DNA from: Microthrixaceae bacterium | GTDB lineage: Bacteria; Actinomycetota; Acidimicrobiia; Acidimicrobiales; Microtrichaceae | DNA length: 64,000 nucleotides | Assembly: GCA_023958095.1 (NCBI GenBank) | Contig: JAMLGJ010000014.1 | Location: forward strand, 23,280-87,279 | Direction: 5' to 3' | Shown here: one piece after another, positions 54,882 to 64,000 of the stretch | Layout: each line of letters begins with the position of its first letter | Position numbering within the stretch: the stretch's first letter is position 1 | The notes under the pieces: model-generated | Told to the model about the DNA's origin: nothing | Database searches by the model: none | Seen by the model: the letters and a program-made list of their open reading frames with translations, nothing else | Translations under genes and position numbers: made by a program

Positions 54882-55591
54882 GGCTCCGGGACCTCACCGT
54901 CCAGCAGCCTCGGGAGGTCCGCCTTCCAGTCCTCCGAACGCGTGCCGAACGGGTAGACGATGCGGGCCGTGCCGTCGTCCTGGTAGGCGATGATCTGTGT
55001 GGCGTGGCCGACCGCGTACTCGCCGTCGGCATCCGGTTCGGCGAGCTGTGCGCGGGGCACGTTCGCCATGTCCTGTGCCTCGGCGATCTCCTCGGGCGTG
55101 CCGTACAGGCCGATGAAGTCGGTGTCGTAGCCGTCGAGGTACTGCCGGAGCACCTCGGGGGTGTCGCGTGCCGGGTCCGCGGTGACGAACACCATGTCCA
55201 CCCGGTTGGCGACGTCGTTGCCGAGGTCCTGCAGCGACGCCGCGAGGGTACCGAGGCTGATCGGGCAGATGTCCGGGCAGTTCGTGTAGCCGAACATCAA
55301 CAGGGTCAGGTCCCCGCTGGTGTCCTCGGTCAGGCTGAACGGCTCACCGTCGGTTGAACGCAGTCGGATGTCGGGGATCGCTTCCGGTTCCTCGAGGACC
55401 CTTCCCCGCCAGTCCGGAGCATCCTCGCGGCTCATCGATGCGGCGACCGCCATGGCTGCCAGCAGTGCCGCCACCACGCCCAGGATGATGGCGGTGTTGC
55501 GCACCCTGTGCTCGGGTGACGCACCCGGCGTCTCGTCGGGTTCCGCCTTCGATCCGGCCGGTTCGGGTTCGGTGTCTACGGAAACGGTCAA
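54878..55591 (-). CDS. SCO1/SenC family copper-dependent assembly protein
   Basis: The product has one N-terminal membrane helix (TAIILGVVAALLAAMAVAA) and a thioredoxin-like domain. The copper ligands are in NCPDICP (C-x-x-x-C) and the distant His in VGHATQIIAY. It delivers copper to, or reduces thiols of, the Cu-A site of cytochrome oxidase. TTG at 55591 is my choice because sequence upstream looks non-coding; the frame is open to GTG 55687, overlapping the previous gene. Downstream come PCuAC and CtaG in one likely operon. Confidence 0.85.
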   Translation of the reverse strand: MTVSVDTEPEPAGSKAEPDETPGASPEHRVRNTAIILGVVAALLAAMAVAASMSREDAPDWRGRVLEEPEAIPDIRLRSTDGEPFSLTEDTSGDLTLLMFGYTNCPDICPISLGTLAASLQDLGNDVANRVDMVFVTADPARDTPEVLRQYLDGYDTDFIGLYGTPEEIAEAQDMANVPRAQLAEPDADGEYAVGHATQIIAYQDDGTARIVYPFGTRSEDWKADLPRLLDGEVPEP

Positions 55592-55676
55592 GTGATGCTC
55601 GGTTTCGGGAGTCCGGTGCCACAAGCGTGACCCGCCCGGGGCCCCGACGGCAAAGCGCGCGGTGCACTTCGGCTGC

Positions 55677-56912
55677 TCAGTACGCACCTGCCTGGGTCTC
55701 CACTAGGGCGATCAGGTCACCCAGGGCGAAGTTCACGTCCATGAGGTGGGTACCCCACTGGGGACTGAGGCGGCCCCCCAGGTCGCTCGGCCATGCCGGG
55801 GCACCGGCGGAGGTGTTGGCGACCTCGAGCCAGTCGATGCCGTTCTCGGCGCGACAACCACCGGTGAGCAGGCCGTCGTAGTGCACGAACGGCGTGTCGA
55901 CGGGCACCGTTGAGGCGGCGCTGCCCGCGGGGACGTAGGTCTGCAGCGGCAGCGGTTCGGTCGCTGCGGGGTCCACCGGGTTGGTGCACAGGGCGTGGCC
56001 CGCGGACTCACCGAACACACGACCGAAGAGGCTGTCATCGGGTGGTGGTTCGCCCGCGTAGAAGGTTGCGTACGACACCACGCACCCCGTGTCGGTCGTC
56101 GACTCGCAGGGCGCGATGTGCTGGAAGGAGTCCCCGCCTCCGACCGCCACCGAGGTCCCGATCAGCATCGCGGAGAGAAGCCGGGAGCGCAGCTCGTCGT
56201 CGGTGTCGATCTCCTCGGCCATGAGACGTGTCAGGTGTGCCGCGCCCTGGCTGTGACCGACCAGCACGACGGGCCTGCCGTGGTTGAACTCCGCCATGTA
56301 GTGCATGAACGCTTCCCGCACGTCGCCGTACGCGACCTCACCGGGGTCGCCACCCAGCACCCCACCGCGTTCCCCGGAGGCACCCGAGAGCCGGCTGGAC
56401 AACGCTCCGAGGGGGATCTGGCGGTACATCGGCGCATAGACGTCGCAGGTCTGCGCGAAACGGGCCGCCTGGCTGCGTGCGATCCCCAGCTCGGCCGCGC
56501 CGGGCTCGAGGTCGGAGTTATCCCCCGGGTCCCCCGAGATGGTGGGGTAGACGTAGAAGCAGTCCGCCACCGGATCCTCGGCGGGCCGGAACGGCTCCAG
56601 CTCCACCGATCCGTCGGCGTTGACCAAGGTGGCGTCCAGGTCCACGTCACAGGCGTCATCCGCGAGGTCGGGTCGGCACAGCCAGTTGCGGGCCTCCGCG
56701 TAGGTCTCGCTGGGTTCTCCCAGCGCGACCGGCCGGACCTCCGCGGTCGTCGGTGCCGCCTGCGTGGGCTGCGCGGCCGTGGAGTCCCCGGTGACCCCGC
56801 CATCGGTGGCCCCGTCACCATCGGCTCCCTCCGAGGAGCATCCCAGACCGGCGAGGGAGAGTGCCGCCAGGGCGACCGCGGGCATCGAGAGGTACCTGGC
56901 GGCAGCGCGCAT
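55677..56912 (-). CDS. DUF3089 alpha/beta-hydrolase lipoprotein
   Basis: The 411-residue product has a lipoprotein signal ending LAGLGC, a Ser/Thr/Asp-rich linker, and a DUF3089 hydrolase domain. NWLCRPDLADDACDVDLD and ADCFYVYPTISGDPG open the domain. The nucleophile elbow is VLVGHSQGAAHLTRL and the terminal His lies in GTHLMDVNFA. It probably acts on an external ester or lipid; the substrate is unknown. ATG at 56912 is preferred over 56972. It is divergent from meaB, about 100 bp apart. Confidence 0.85.
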   Translation of the reverse strand: MRAAARYLSMPAVALAALSLAGLGCSSEGADGDGATDGGVTGDSTAAQPTQAAPTTAEVRPVALGEPSETYAEARNWLCRPDLADDACDVDLDATLVNADGSVELEPFRPAEDPVADCFYVYPTISGDPGDNSDLEPGAAELGIARSQAARFAQTCDVYAPMYRQIPLGALSSRLSGASGERGGVLGGDPGEVAYGDVREAFMHYMAEFNHGRPVVLVGHSQGAAHLTRLMAEEIDTDDELRSRLLSAMLIGTSVAVGGGDSFQHIAPCESTTDTGCVVSYATFYAGEPPPDDSLFGRVFGESAGHALCTNPVDPAATEPLPLQTYVPAGSAASTVPVDTPFVHYDGLLTGGCRAENGIDWLEVANTSAGAPAWPSDLGGRLSPQWGTHLMDVNFALGDLIALVETQAGAY

Positions 56913-57010
56913 GACCCGAGTATTGCCGAGGATGGGCCGCGATGGGCCGCGTGGACCTCCCCGGTGGATCACCTTCGGGCAATCGGGACGGTGGCGGTAG
57001 GTTGGGCGCC

Positions 57011-58021
57011 ATGGGTGTGCTCGCGGCAGATGAGTACGTCGCGGGGGTGCTCGCGGGCGACCGGACGGTGCTCGCGCGGGCGATCACGCTGGTCGAGTCC
57101 AGCCGCGAGGAGCACCGCCGGCTCGCCCAGGAGGTCCTCACCCCGCTGCTGGCCCACTCCGGGGGTGCCCACCGCATCGGCATCACCGGGGTGCCCGGAG
57201 TCGGCAAGTCGACCTTCATCGACCAGCTGGGCACCAACCTCACGGGGCGGGGCCATCGCGTGGCGGTCCTGGCGGTGGATCCGAGCAGTTCGCGCAGCGG
57301 TGGTTCGATCCTCGGGGACAAGACGCGCATGGAGAGGCTGTCGGTGGATCCGGCTGCGTTCGTGCGACCCTCGCCGGCGGGAGAGACCCTGGGTGGCGTG
57401 GCGGCGGCCACCCGCGAGACGATCGTGTTGTGCGAGGCCGCGGGCTTCGACGTCGTGATCGTGGAGACCGTCGGGGTCGGTCAGTCCGAGACGGTCGTGG
57501 CCGACATGGTCGACATCTTCTGCGTGTTGATGCTGGCGGGTGCCGGGGACGACCTCCAGGGCATCAAGAAGGGGGTGCTGGAGCTGGCCGAGTTGATCGC
57601 GGTCAACAAGGCCGACGGGGACAACGTGGAGCACGCCCGGCGCGCCGCTGCGGACTACCGCCTCGCGCTGCACATGATGACCCCGGCCACACCCACCTGG
57701 AACCCGCCGGTCATCACCTGTTCAGCGCTGCAGAACTCCGGCCTGGACGAGTTCTGGGAGCAGGTCGAGTTGCACCGGCGCAAGCTCACCGAGACCGGGG
57801 AGCTGGACCAGCGGAGGCGGGACCAGCAGGTCCGCTGGATGTGGGCACTCGTGGAGGAGCGTCTGCAACGGCACCTTCGCTCCACCCCGGCCGTTGGTGA
57901 GGCCCTGGAGAACCTCGTGTCCGAGGTGCGCGAGGGCCGTACCACGGCAACGGTCGCCGCCGACCGTCTCTGGCAGTTGTACGTCTCGGCGACCGGCGGC
58001 GCGGGCGCTCCGACCGGGTAG
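57011..58021 (+). CDS. meaB: Methylmalonyl-CoA mutase-associated GTPase MeaB
   Basis: MeaB protects and reloads adenosylcobalamin in MutAB. The 336-residue product has the G-motifs of the ArgK/MeaB family: GVPGVGKSTFIDQLG (P-loop), VDPSSSRSGGSILGDKTRM, VETVGVGQSE and NKADGDN (the NKxD motif). The C-terminal dimerisation helix follows. ATG at 57011 gives the normal family length. Confidence 0.94.
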   Translation: MGVLAADEYVAGVLAGDRTVLARAITLVESSREEHRRLAQEVLTPLLAHSGGAHRIGITGVPGVGKSTFIDQLGTNLTGRGHRVAVLAVDPSSSRSGGSILGDKTRMERLSVDPAAFVRPSPAGETLGGVAAATRETIVLCEAAGFDVVIVETVGVGQSETVVADMVDIFCVLMLAGAGDDLQGIKKGVLELAELIAVNKADGDNVEHARRAAADYRLALHMMTPATPTWNPPVITCSALQNSGLDEFWEQVELHRRKLTETGELDQRRRDQQVRWMWALVEERLQRHLRSTPAVGEALENLVSEVREGRTTATVAADRLWQLYVSATGGAGAPTG

Positions 58022-58092
58022 GTTTGCCCGACCCCTGGGCCTTGTGGGGACAGCCCTCGACGTGTTGCCCTTGGTCGGTGCGACGGAGGTCG

Positions 58093-58860
58093 GTGCGATG
58101 GCGGGCGATGGGTCTGGTGTCGGTGCTGGGTGTGTTCCTCTGGTTCGTGACGGTCGGCACGGGTGGGATCCGGGGTTCACAGGACCTGGACCGCTCAGCC
58201 CCCTCAGGCGCGGGCGGAGCGGTCCCGGTGGCGGAGGTGTTGGGCATCAGCGTGGAGCGCGGCGGGACTCCGGCGCGGCGCTCCCCGGTGGCCCTGCGCA
58301 ACTCCGTCGAATCCTCGGTGATGCTCGTGGAGGCGGTCGCGTGTGGTGTGCGGCGTCAGGGAACGGTGACCCTGCTCGCAACCGGTGAAGGGCCGGTCGG
58401 GTTGACCAACGCGCACGTGGTGCGCGGAGCGCGGGAGGTCACACTGAGCGGCGCAGGGCTGGGTGTGGTGGTCGCTCCGGTGGACGAGTACCTGGGCCAC
58501 GGCGACGCCGCACTGTTGGATGTCTCCGGGACACCGGGTGCCGAAGGGGCTGGTCTTCCGAGCGGTCCGAGACCGTCGGTGGGCGACGAGGTCACACTGG
58601 CCGGGTTTCCCGGAGGGGCCTGGAGCACCTCCACCGGCGAGGTGCTCGGGTGGTCGCGGCTGGCACTGGGGGGATCGCCGGTGGACGTCTTCACCGTAGA
58701 TGTCCCGGTCGAACGCGGCGCCTCCGGTGGGGTGGTGGTGGACACCTCGGGAGCAGCGATCGGCCTGGTCACCGAGCGCGACCCGCGCACGGGGGCTGCG
58801 GTGGTGCAGCCGATCGACCTCCTGCTGGCCCAGCGCCCGGTCGCCCCGCCCGGTTGCTGA
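58093..58860 (+). CDS. Membrane-anchored or secreted trypsin-like serine protease
   Basis: The product (255 residues) has an N-terminal hydrophobic helix (LVSVLGVFLWFVTVG) acting as signal or anchor. The chymotrypsin-fold domain has a triad in order: His in LTNAHVVRG, Asp in GHGDAALLDVS and Ser in ERGASGGVVVD. There is no PDZ domain. GTG at 58093 has GGAGG three bases upstream, a tight spacing; ATG 58108 and TTG 58024 are alternatives. It faces the TPR gene with 15 nt between stops. Substrate unknown. Confidence 0.75.
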   Translation: MRWRAMGLVSVLGVFLWFVTVGTGGIRGSQDLDRSAPSGAGGAVPVAEVLGISVERGGTPARRSPVALRNSVESSVMLVEAVACGVRRQGTVTLLATGEGPVGLTNAHVVRGAREVTLSGAGLGVVVAPVDEYLGHGDAALLDVSGTPGAEGAGLPSGPRPSVGDEVTLAGFPGGAWSTSTGEVLGWSRLALGGSPVDVFTVDVPVERGASGGVVVDTSGAAIGLVTERDPRTGAAVVQPIDLLLAQRPVAPPGC

Positions 58861-58875
58861 AGCCTCCGGCGGAGC

Positions 58876-60465
58876 TCAACAGGTGGCGGTTGCCCCCGGC
58901 GCGGTGACGGTGTCGGCGAGCTCGCCCTCGACGTAGAGGTCGAAGCGGTACTCGACCGGGACGCACCGGCGGGGTGAGGAGACGTTCACGCCCTGGCCGA
59001 CGTCCGTGGCGACACCGCTGTAGAACAGCTCGGCCGGCTGCACCCAGTCGGCACCGGGTGCCGGCCGTTCGTATCCGACGATCGAGATCACGGCGTCGTC
59101 GGCCACCCCGCCCAGGGCGAAGCGGGCTCTGGTCGAGCCGCCGTCGTAGCCCACCTCGACCACCTCGAGGGTGGCTCCCTCGGAGTTGCCGGGTTCCAGT
59201 TGACGCCCGGCGACCGACTCGGCCTCCGCGGCGACCAGTTGCGATGTGACCCGGCTGCTGAGTTCCGCGGAGGAGGGTTCACGGCTGCTGACCATCTCGA
59301 GCAGGCTCAGGAACTGGGCGACGTAGGCCCTGCGCTGGCTGGCCTCGATCTCCGAGAAGTCCGCACGCGCACGCTCGAGCCATTCCTGTGCCTCGTCGGG
59401 CTCGTCGATCGCGACTTCCAGGGCCGCGTGCCACAGGTACAGCGCGGCAGCCGACGGGTTGGCTTCACTTGCGTCGTCGAGGAACACCGATGCCCTGTCC
59501 CACTCCCCGGCCAGCAGTGCGAGCAGGGAGGCGATGCTCAGCGTGCGGGGGTCCTGGTCGCCGCCGTTCTCCATGGCGACCCGTAGGTCCTCGAGGGCTG
59601 CGGTGTAGTCGGCGGGGTCGGCCGATGTGACCGCCAGGGTGGCCAGCAGGTCGGGGTTGTTCTCTAGCACGCGCGCCAGTGCCCGGCCGCTGAGCGCCGG
59701 AACGTACTCGGGGTCGGTCTCGAGTGCGGCGTCGAAGTGAGCCATGGCTTCGGTGGGCTCGAGGTTGTCCAGGGCCACCTCGCCGGCAGCGGTCTGCTCC
59801 ACCGCCTCGTCGTCGACCGACGGGATGGGATGGCTGTAGATGACCGCCGCCCACCCAACGCAGTACAGGGCCAGCGCCACACCCGGCACCGCGACCGGGG
59901 GACGGAGCTTGCGGCCGATGACGAGGGTGAACCCAACCAGGAACACTGCGATCGCGAGCACGGTCAGGACCGTTTCGTACTGCGAGGCCTTGGCGTTCCA
60001 TTCGATGCGCTCGCTCACGGCCGCCTTCTGGTGGAGCTCGGTCGCAGCGGCCGTGCGTGCCAGCGACTCCAGGTCGAGTTGCCCGGTGAAGGCTTCGTCG
60101 AGTGAGTCCTGGGCGGTCTCGAGGCGCGCCGCTTCCCGCTCCGGGTCGGTGTCGATGCCGAGCAGCTCACCCAGGCTGTCGGTGTTGGAGAAGACCGAGC
60201 GGGACTCGAACGACTCGACGCGCGCGAAGGCGTTGCTGACGGCCGCGTCCAGTCCCTCGGCGAGCACCTGGGCGGTCTGCGCCTCGACGGCCAGGCGGGT
60301 CGCCTCGCGTGCCTTGGAGGACTCCGAGGTGGATGCCGAGGTCTGCAGCAGGCCGATGGAGGCCCCGAGGATCGCGAGCACCGCGAGGGTGATGCCGACC
60401 CGTCGGCGGTAGCGACCCTCGGCGACCGTCTCGTTGCGCTCCGAGGCCTTGTCGTCGTCGCTCAC
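58876..60465 (-). CDS. TPR-containing membrane protein of unknown function
   Basis: The 529-residue product has a cytoplasmic N-terminus and a first membrane helix near residues 23-43. A helical ectodomain of about 110 residues and two further helices (near 170-215) follow. Four to five TPR-like repeats come next (AMAHFDAALETDPEYVPALS, then AALYLWHAALEVAIDEPDEA), and a beta-rich C-terminal domain ends ATATC. GTG at 60465 overlaps the stop of the upstream gene as GTGA. Its first third resembles that gene in layout, suggesting an old duplication. I recognise no named family. Confidence 0.65.
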   Translation of the reverse strand: MSDDDKASERNETVAEGRYRRRVGITLAVLAILGASIGLLQTSASTSESSKAREATRLAVEAQTAQVLAEGLDAAVSNAFARVESFESRSVFSNTDSLGELLGIDTDPEREAARLETAQDSLDEAFTGQLDLESLARTAAATELHQKAAVSERIEWNAKASQYETVLTVLAIAVFLVGFTLVIGRKLRPPVAVPGVALALYCVGWAAVIYSHPIPSVDDEAVEQTAAGEVALDNLEPTEAMAHFDAALETDPEYVPALSGRALARVLENNPDLLATLAVTSADPADYTAALEDLRVAMENGGDQDPRTLSIASLLALLAGEWDRASVFLDDASEANPSAAALYLWHAALEVAIDEPDEAQEWLERARADFSEIEASQRRAYVAQFLSLLEMVSSREPSSAELSSRVTSQLVAAEAESVAGRQLEPGNSEGATLEVVEVGYDGGSTRARFALGGVADDAVISIVGYERPAPGADWVQPAELFYSGVATDVGQGVNVSSPRRCVPVEYRFDLYVEGELADTVTAPGATATC

Positions 60466-61232
60466 CAGGCCCCCGGTACCACGGCGACGAGGGTGATCAG
60501 GTAGACGGCGCCACCCACGAAGAACCCGGTGGTGCGGGCGGATCGACGTGGTGCGAGCTCGGCGACCGTGTAGGCCGCGACCGCGATCAGCATCAGGGTT
60601 GCCCCGAGTCGCAGGTCCCACACGCGTCCACGTGTGGCATCCGCACGGTCGGCCCATTCCTGGGGCTCGAGGTCACCGGGTTCGGTCACGCGACTGGCGA
60701 TCGTCGCCCTGTTCGACTCGAAGCGCGTGGTGGCGTCGAAGGGCTCGAGGCCGGCTCCCTGGTCGAGCTGGAGCTCGAAGAGCGTCTGTGCGTCGAGCAC
60801 TCCGGTGGCTCCGGCCAGCACCGAGGCGCTCCGGCGCACCTCCTCGGCTCTCGAGTGGAGTTCGCCGGCCACCTCCGCGTTGCCCTGTGCGGCTGCTTCC
60901 TCGGCGAGGTCGTCGTAGGCCGCTGCCTCGGCCATGTCCGCGGCGAAGCTCACGTACCCCGAGGCCTGGTACAGCGTCGCCAGGCCGGCTTCGGTTGCCT
61001 GGGTCTGGGTGGAGATCGTCTGGCCCACCGACTGGCGATCCTCGAAGGCGGCGGACGAGCCGAGCTGGCCCGCGCGCCAGGTCAGCAGTCCGGCCGTGAT
61101 CGTCACGAGCCCGATCAGGCCCGGGACGAGCCATTTGGGGAGCGAACGCACGGTCCCGGTTTCGTCGCCGCCCGCGGACTTCTTCCCGTTGCGGGGCGCT
61201 GGATCCTCGTCGTGGGAGTCGTCGGTGGTCAT
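60462..61232 (-). CDS. Small partner membrane protein of unknown function
   Basis: The 256-residue product has a charged N-terminus, one helix (WLVPGLIGLVTITAGLLTW), a helical ectodomain with Gln/Ala/Glu-rich segments, and two C-terminal helices (LGATLMLIAVAAYTVAEL, FFVGGAVYLITLVAVVPGA). This is the same layout as the first third of the TPR protein encoded next, with which it overlaps by four bases. ATG at 61232 is used. The pair is probably one functional unit in the membrane; its role is unknown. Confidence 0.65.
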   Translation of the reverse strand: MTTDDSHDEDPAPRNGKKSAGGDETGTVRSLPKWLVPGLIGLVTITAGLLTWRAGQLGSSAAFEDRQSVGQTISTQTQATEAGLATLYQASGYVSFAADMAEAAAYDDLAEEAAAQGNAEVAGELHSRAEEVRRSASVLAGATGVLDAQTLFELQLDQGAGLEPFDATTRFESNRATIASRVTEPGDLEPQEWADRADATRGRVWDLRLGATLMLIAVAAYTVAELAPRRSARTTGFFVGGAVYLITLVAVVPGAW

Positions 61233-61337
61233 GGTCAGCGGGGCCGGTGGGCGCCGGCACCGTCGCATTCTTGTCCAGCAACGGGGTGGGGACAATCGCG
61301 TCCGTGCCGATGGGACTCGTAGTGGAGCCGCTGGCTC

Positions 61338-62567
61338 TCAGGACGGATCTGCGGCTGTACGAGGGGTGCTCTCCGCGCGGCGGGAGCGGTCGGCGAGGAC
61401 CCTCGGAGCGCGCTCGGTGCGGGCCAGCAGCGGTCCGAGGATGGCGAGGATCAACACGTAGGCCGCCGCCACCGGCGGCAGGTCCGCGGTCACACCCGCT
61501 GCGGCGCCGAGGTTCGCGATGACGATCGAGAACTCTCCGCGGGCCACCAGGGTCGTGCCGGTGCGCCACCGGCCGTGAACCCCGATGCCGGCATGTGCCG
61601 CCACCATCCATCCGGTCACCAGCTTGGAGGCGACACCCACCACGGCGAGCAGCACCGCCACGGGCAGCACCGCCGGAAGGCTCCCCAGGTCGATGCCCAG
61701 CGCGAACGCGAAGAAGAAGATGGCTGCGAACAGGTCCCTCAGCGGTCCGGTCAGGGCCGCGGCTCGGTGCTGCGCGGGACCCGAGATGGCCACCCCCACC
61801 AGGAAGGCACCCACCGCGGCGGACACCTCCACCTGTTGGACCAGACCGCCGACCAGCAGCACGGAGCCGAACACCGACAGCAGCACCACCTCGTCGCCGA
61901 CCTTGTCCGATCGCCTCTCGAGCAGGTCGCTCATGGGCTGGCCCCACTTGCTGAGCGCCCACAGGATCGCGAGCACCACCGCCAGGGCGATGCCGACGTC
62001 GCGCACCCCGGTGAGCATCGAGGAACCGATCAGCAGCACCGACACGACCGGCAGGTACACCGCCATCACCAGGTCCTCGAAGACCAACACGGTGAGGATG
62101 TGTGGGGTCTCGCGGTTGCCGATCCGGTTCAGGTCACCCACGAGCTTGGCGATCACGCCCGAGGAGCTGATGTAGGTGACCCCGCCCAGCAGTGTGGCGG
62201 CGACGGGGTCCCAGCCGAGGAGGAGCCCTGCTGCGAGGCCGGGCAGGAAGTTGATCACCAGGTCGGTGATCCCGGCCCGGGATCCCTTGCGCAGCGCGGT
62301 CGTCAGCTCTGTCGGGGTGTACTCGAGGCCGAGGGCGAACAACAACAACAGCACCCCGATCTCCGCGGCGAGGCTCGCGAAGTCCGCCGATACGTCCAGT
62401 GCCAGGGGTCCGCCGTTGCTGGCCACCAGGCCTGCCACCAGGTAGAGGGGTATCGGGCTGATGCGCAGGCTCCCGGCCATCCAGGCCAGGACCGCGAGCG
62501 ACAGCAGCACTGCTCCGAGTTCTAGGAACGCCGTCGCTGCCTCGGCGCCGGCGGCCGCGAAGGTCAT
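61338..62567 (-). CDS. KhtU-like cation:proton antiporter (CPA2 family)
   Basis: The 409-residue product has about twelve helices and CPA2 hallmarks. FALGLEYTPTELTTALRKG and GGVTYISSSGVIAKLVGDLN carry the discontinuous-helix motif, and LVFEDLVMAVYLPV carries the conserved Asp. It lacks a C-terminal RCK domain; a separate KhtT-like protein is encoded just upstream. K+/H+ exchange is the likely activity. Its ATG overlaps the khtT-like stop as ATGA. Confidence 0.88.
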   Translation of the reverse strand: MTFAAAGAEAATAFLELGAVLLSLAVLAWMAGSLRISPIPLYLVAGLVASNGGPLALDVSADFASLAAEIGVLLLLFALGLEYTPTELTTALRKGSRAGITDLVINFLPGLAAGLLLGWDPVAATLLGGVTYISSSGVIAKLVGDLNRIGNRETPHILTVLVFEDLVMAVYLPVVSVLLIGSSMLTGVRDVGIALAVVLAILWALSKWGQPMSDLLERRSDKVGDEVVLLSVFGSVLLVGGLVQQVEVSAAVGAFLVGVAISGPAQHRAAALTGPLRDLFAAIFFFAFALGIDLGSLPAVLPVAVLLAVVGVASKLVTGWMVAAHAGIGVHGRWRTGTTLVARGEFSIVIANLGAAAGVTADLPPVAAAYVLILAILGPLLARTERAPRVLADRSRRAESTPRTAADPS

Positions 62568-63055
62568 GTGCTCGGGTGAGCGAGCAGCTCCTCCATGCGC
62601 AGCACCGACTCCTTGGTACCGACCGCCACGACCACGGCTCCGGGGGGCAGGACCTCCTCGGGCCCCGGTCCGGGCACCGAGCGGTCACCGTCGATGATCG
62701 CTGCCACGGTCGCACCGGTGCGCGTCCGGAGCCGGGCATCCCCGATCGAAGTGCCGGCGACGTCCGATCCGGGGTCGACGCCGACCCAGTCGATGACGAG
62801 CCCCTCGAGGTTCAACAAGGTGGACGCGGCGTCGTTCTTGACCCGATCGGCTCCGAGCAGGTCCGAGAGCACGTCGCTGTCGGACTCGTCGAGGGGAACC
62901 ACCGAACGGCACACGTCCGGGTCGTCGCGGTCGTACAGCAGCAGGTCGCGGCCGCCGGTGCGCGTGGCGATCACCCCGAGCCTCATGCCGGCGCGGGTGG
63001 TGAACTCGCGTCGGACACCTATGCCCGGCAGTTCCGTTTCGTCGATCTCGGCCAT
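62564..63055 (-). CDS. KhtT-like regulatory subunit with TrkA-C domain
   Basis: The 163-residue soluble product has an N-terminal half with LPGIGVRREFTTRAGMRLGV, the start typical of KhtT. The C-terminal TrkA-C (RCK-C) domain reads VDWVGVDPGSDVAGTSIGDA-like strand/helix followed by GATVAAIIDG and PPGAVVVAVGTKESV. Such subunits gate the KhtU antiporter in response to nucleotide or pH. ATGA overlap with the antiporter gene supports a complex. Confidence 0.87.
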   Translation of the reverse strand: MAEIDETELPGIGVRREFTTRAGMRLGVIATRTGGRDLLLYDRDDPDVCRSVVPLDESDSDVLSDLLGADRVKNDAASTLLNLEGLVIDWVGVDPGSDVAGTSIGDARLRTRTGATVAAIIDGDRSVPGPGPEEVLPPGAVVVAVGTKESVLRMEELLAHPST

Positions 63056-63158
63056 GGCGTACCTCCGGTCACAACGCTAGGTGCCCGGGTGGTTCGTTTG
63101 TCGCAGGGCGGACCGCTCGAGTGGTTCGGTGGACCGGGAGCTGCTGGTCCGGCACCGG

Positions 63159-64000
<842 letters not shown>

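Overview
The window is GC-rich actinobacterial DNA spanning the chromosomal replication origin. Gene order runs parS sites, rsmG, jag, yidC, yidD, rnpA and rpmH on the minus strand, then dnaA, dnaN, recF, a DUF721 gene, gyrB, gyrA and a DUF3566 gene on the plus strand. A mycothiol-dependent formaldehyde dehydrogenase, an Rpf-type muralytic lipoprotein, a 13E12/DUF222-HNH gene behind a mycobacterial-type LexA box, and GTG/TTG starts with GTGA/ATGA overlaps all point to Actinomycetota. A deep lineage such as Acidimicrobiia is my best guess (inference; no 16S gene is present).

Region 1 (1-14.9 kb) is the replication core. Two parS palindromes lie beside a probable truncated parA start. Non-coding stretches on both sides of dnaA carry DnaA-box-like sites, and a perfect box lies upstream of gyrB. 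A TadE-like reading frame overlaps the end of gyrA, followed by DUF3566 and tRNA-Ile.

Region 2 (14.7-25.3 kb) holds a dehydrogenase-like gene with a coupled 43-residue ORF, a FliA/WhiG-type sigma factor behind a near-consensus sigma-28 promoter, a histidinol-phosphatase-like enzyme, a TesB thioesterase, an SMC-like coiled-coil protein with decayed ATPase motifs, a PAS-GGDEF-PAS diguanylate cyclase, RidA, a broken MarR gene and a polytopic membrane protein.

Region 3 (25.5-41.9 kb) is mixed housekeeping and accessory DNA: three tRNAs, the Rpf-like lipoprotein, a formaldehyde-detoxification operon, a TetR regulator, map, pheA, a desaturase divergent from a PaaX-like regulator with a striking palindromic operator, the LexA-linked HNH gene, and several transport, hydrolase and membrane genes.

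Region 4 (42.1-49.2 kb) is the least familiar stretch. An arginyl-tRNA-synthetase-like protein with its catalytic core missing overlaps an aldehyde-dehydrogenase-like gene. These face a GNAT-like protein with an internal duplication, then a large membrane PAS-GGDEF-EAL protein.

Region 5 (49.3-64 kb) carries methylmalonyl-CoA mutase (mutA, mutB) with its chaperone meaB, a copper/cytochrome-oxidase assembly set (SCO, PCuAC, CtaG) between them, a secreted serine protease, two coupled membrane proteins of unknown role, a KhtTU-like K+/H+ antiporter pair, and the 3' part of a monomeric NADP isocitrate dehydrogenase cut by the window end.
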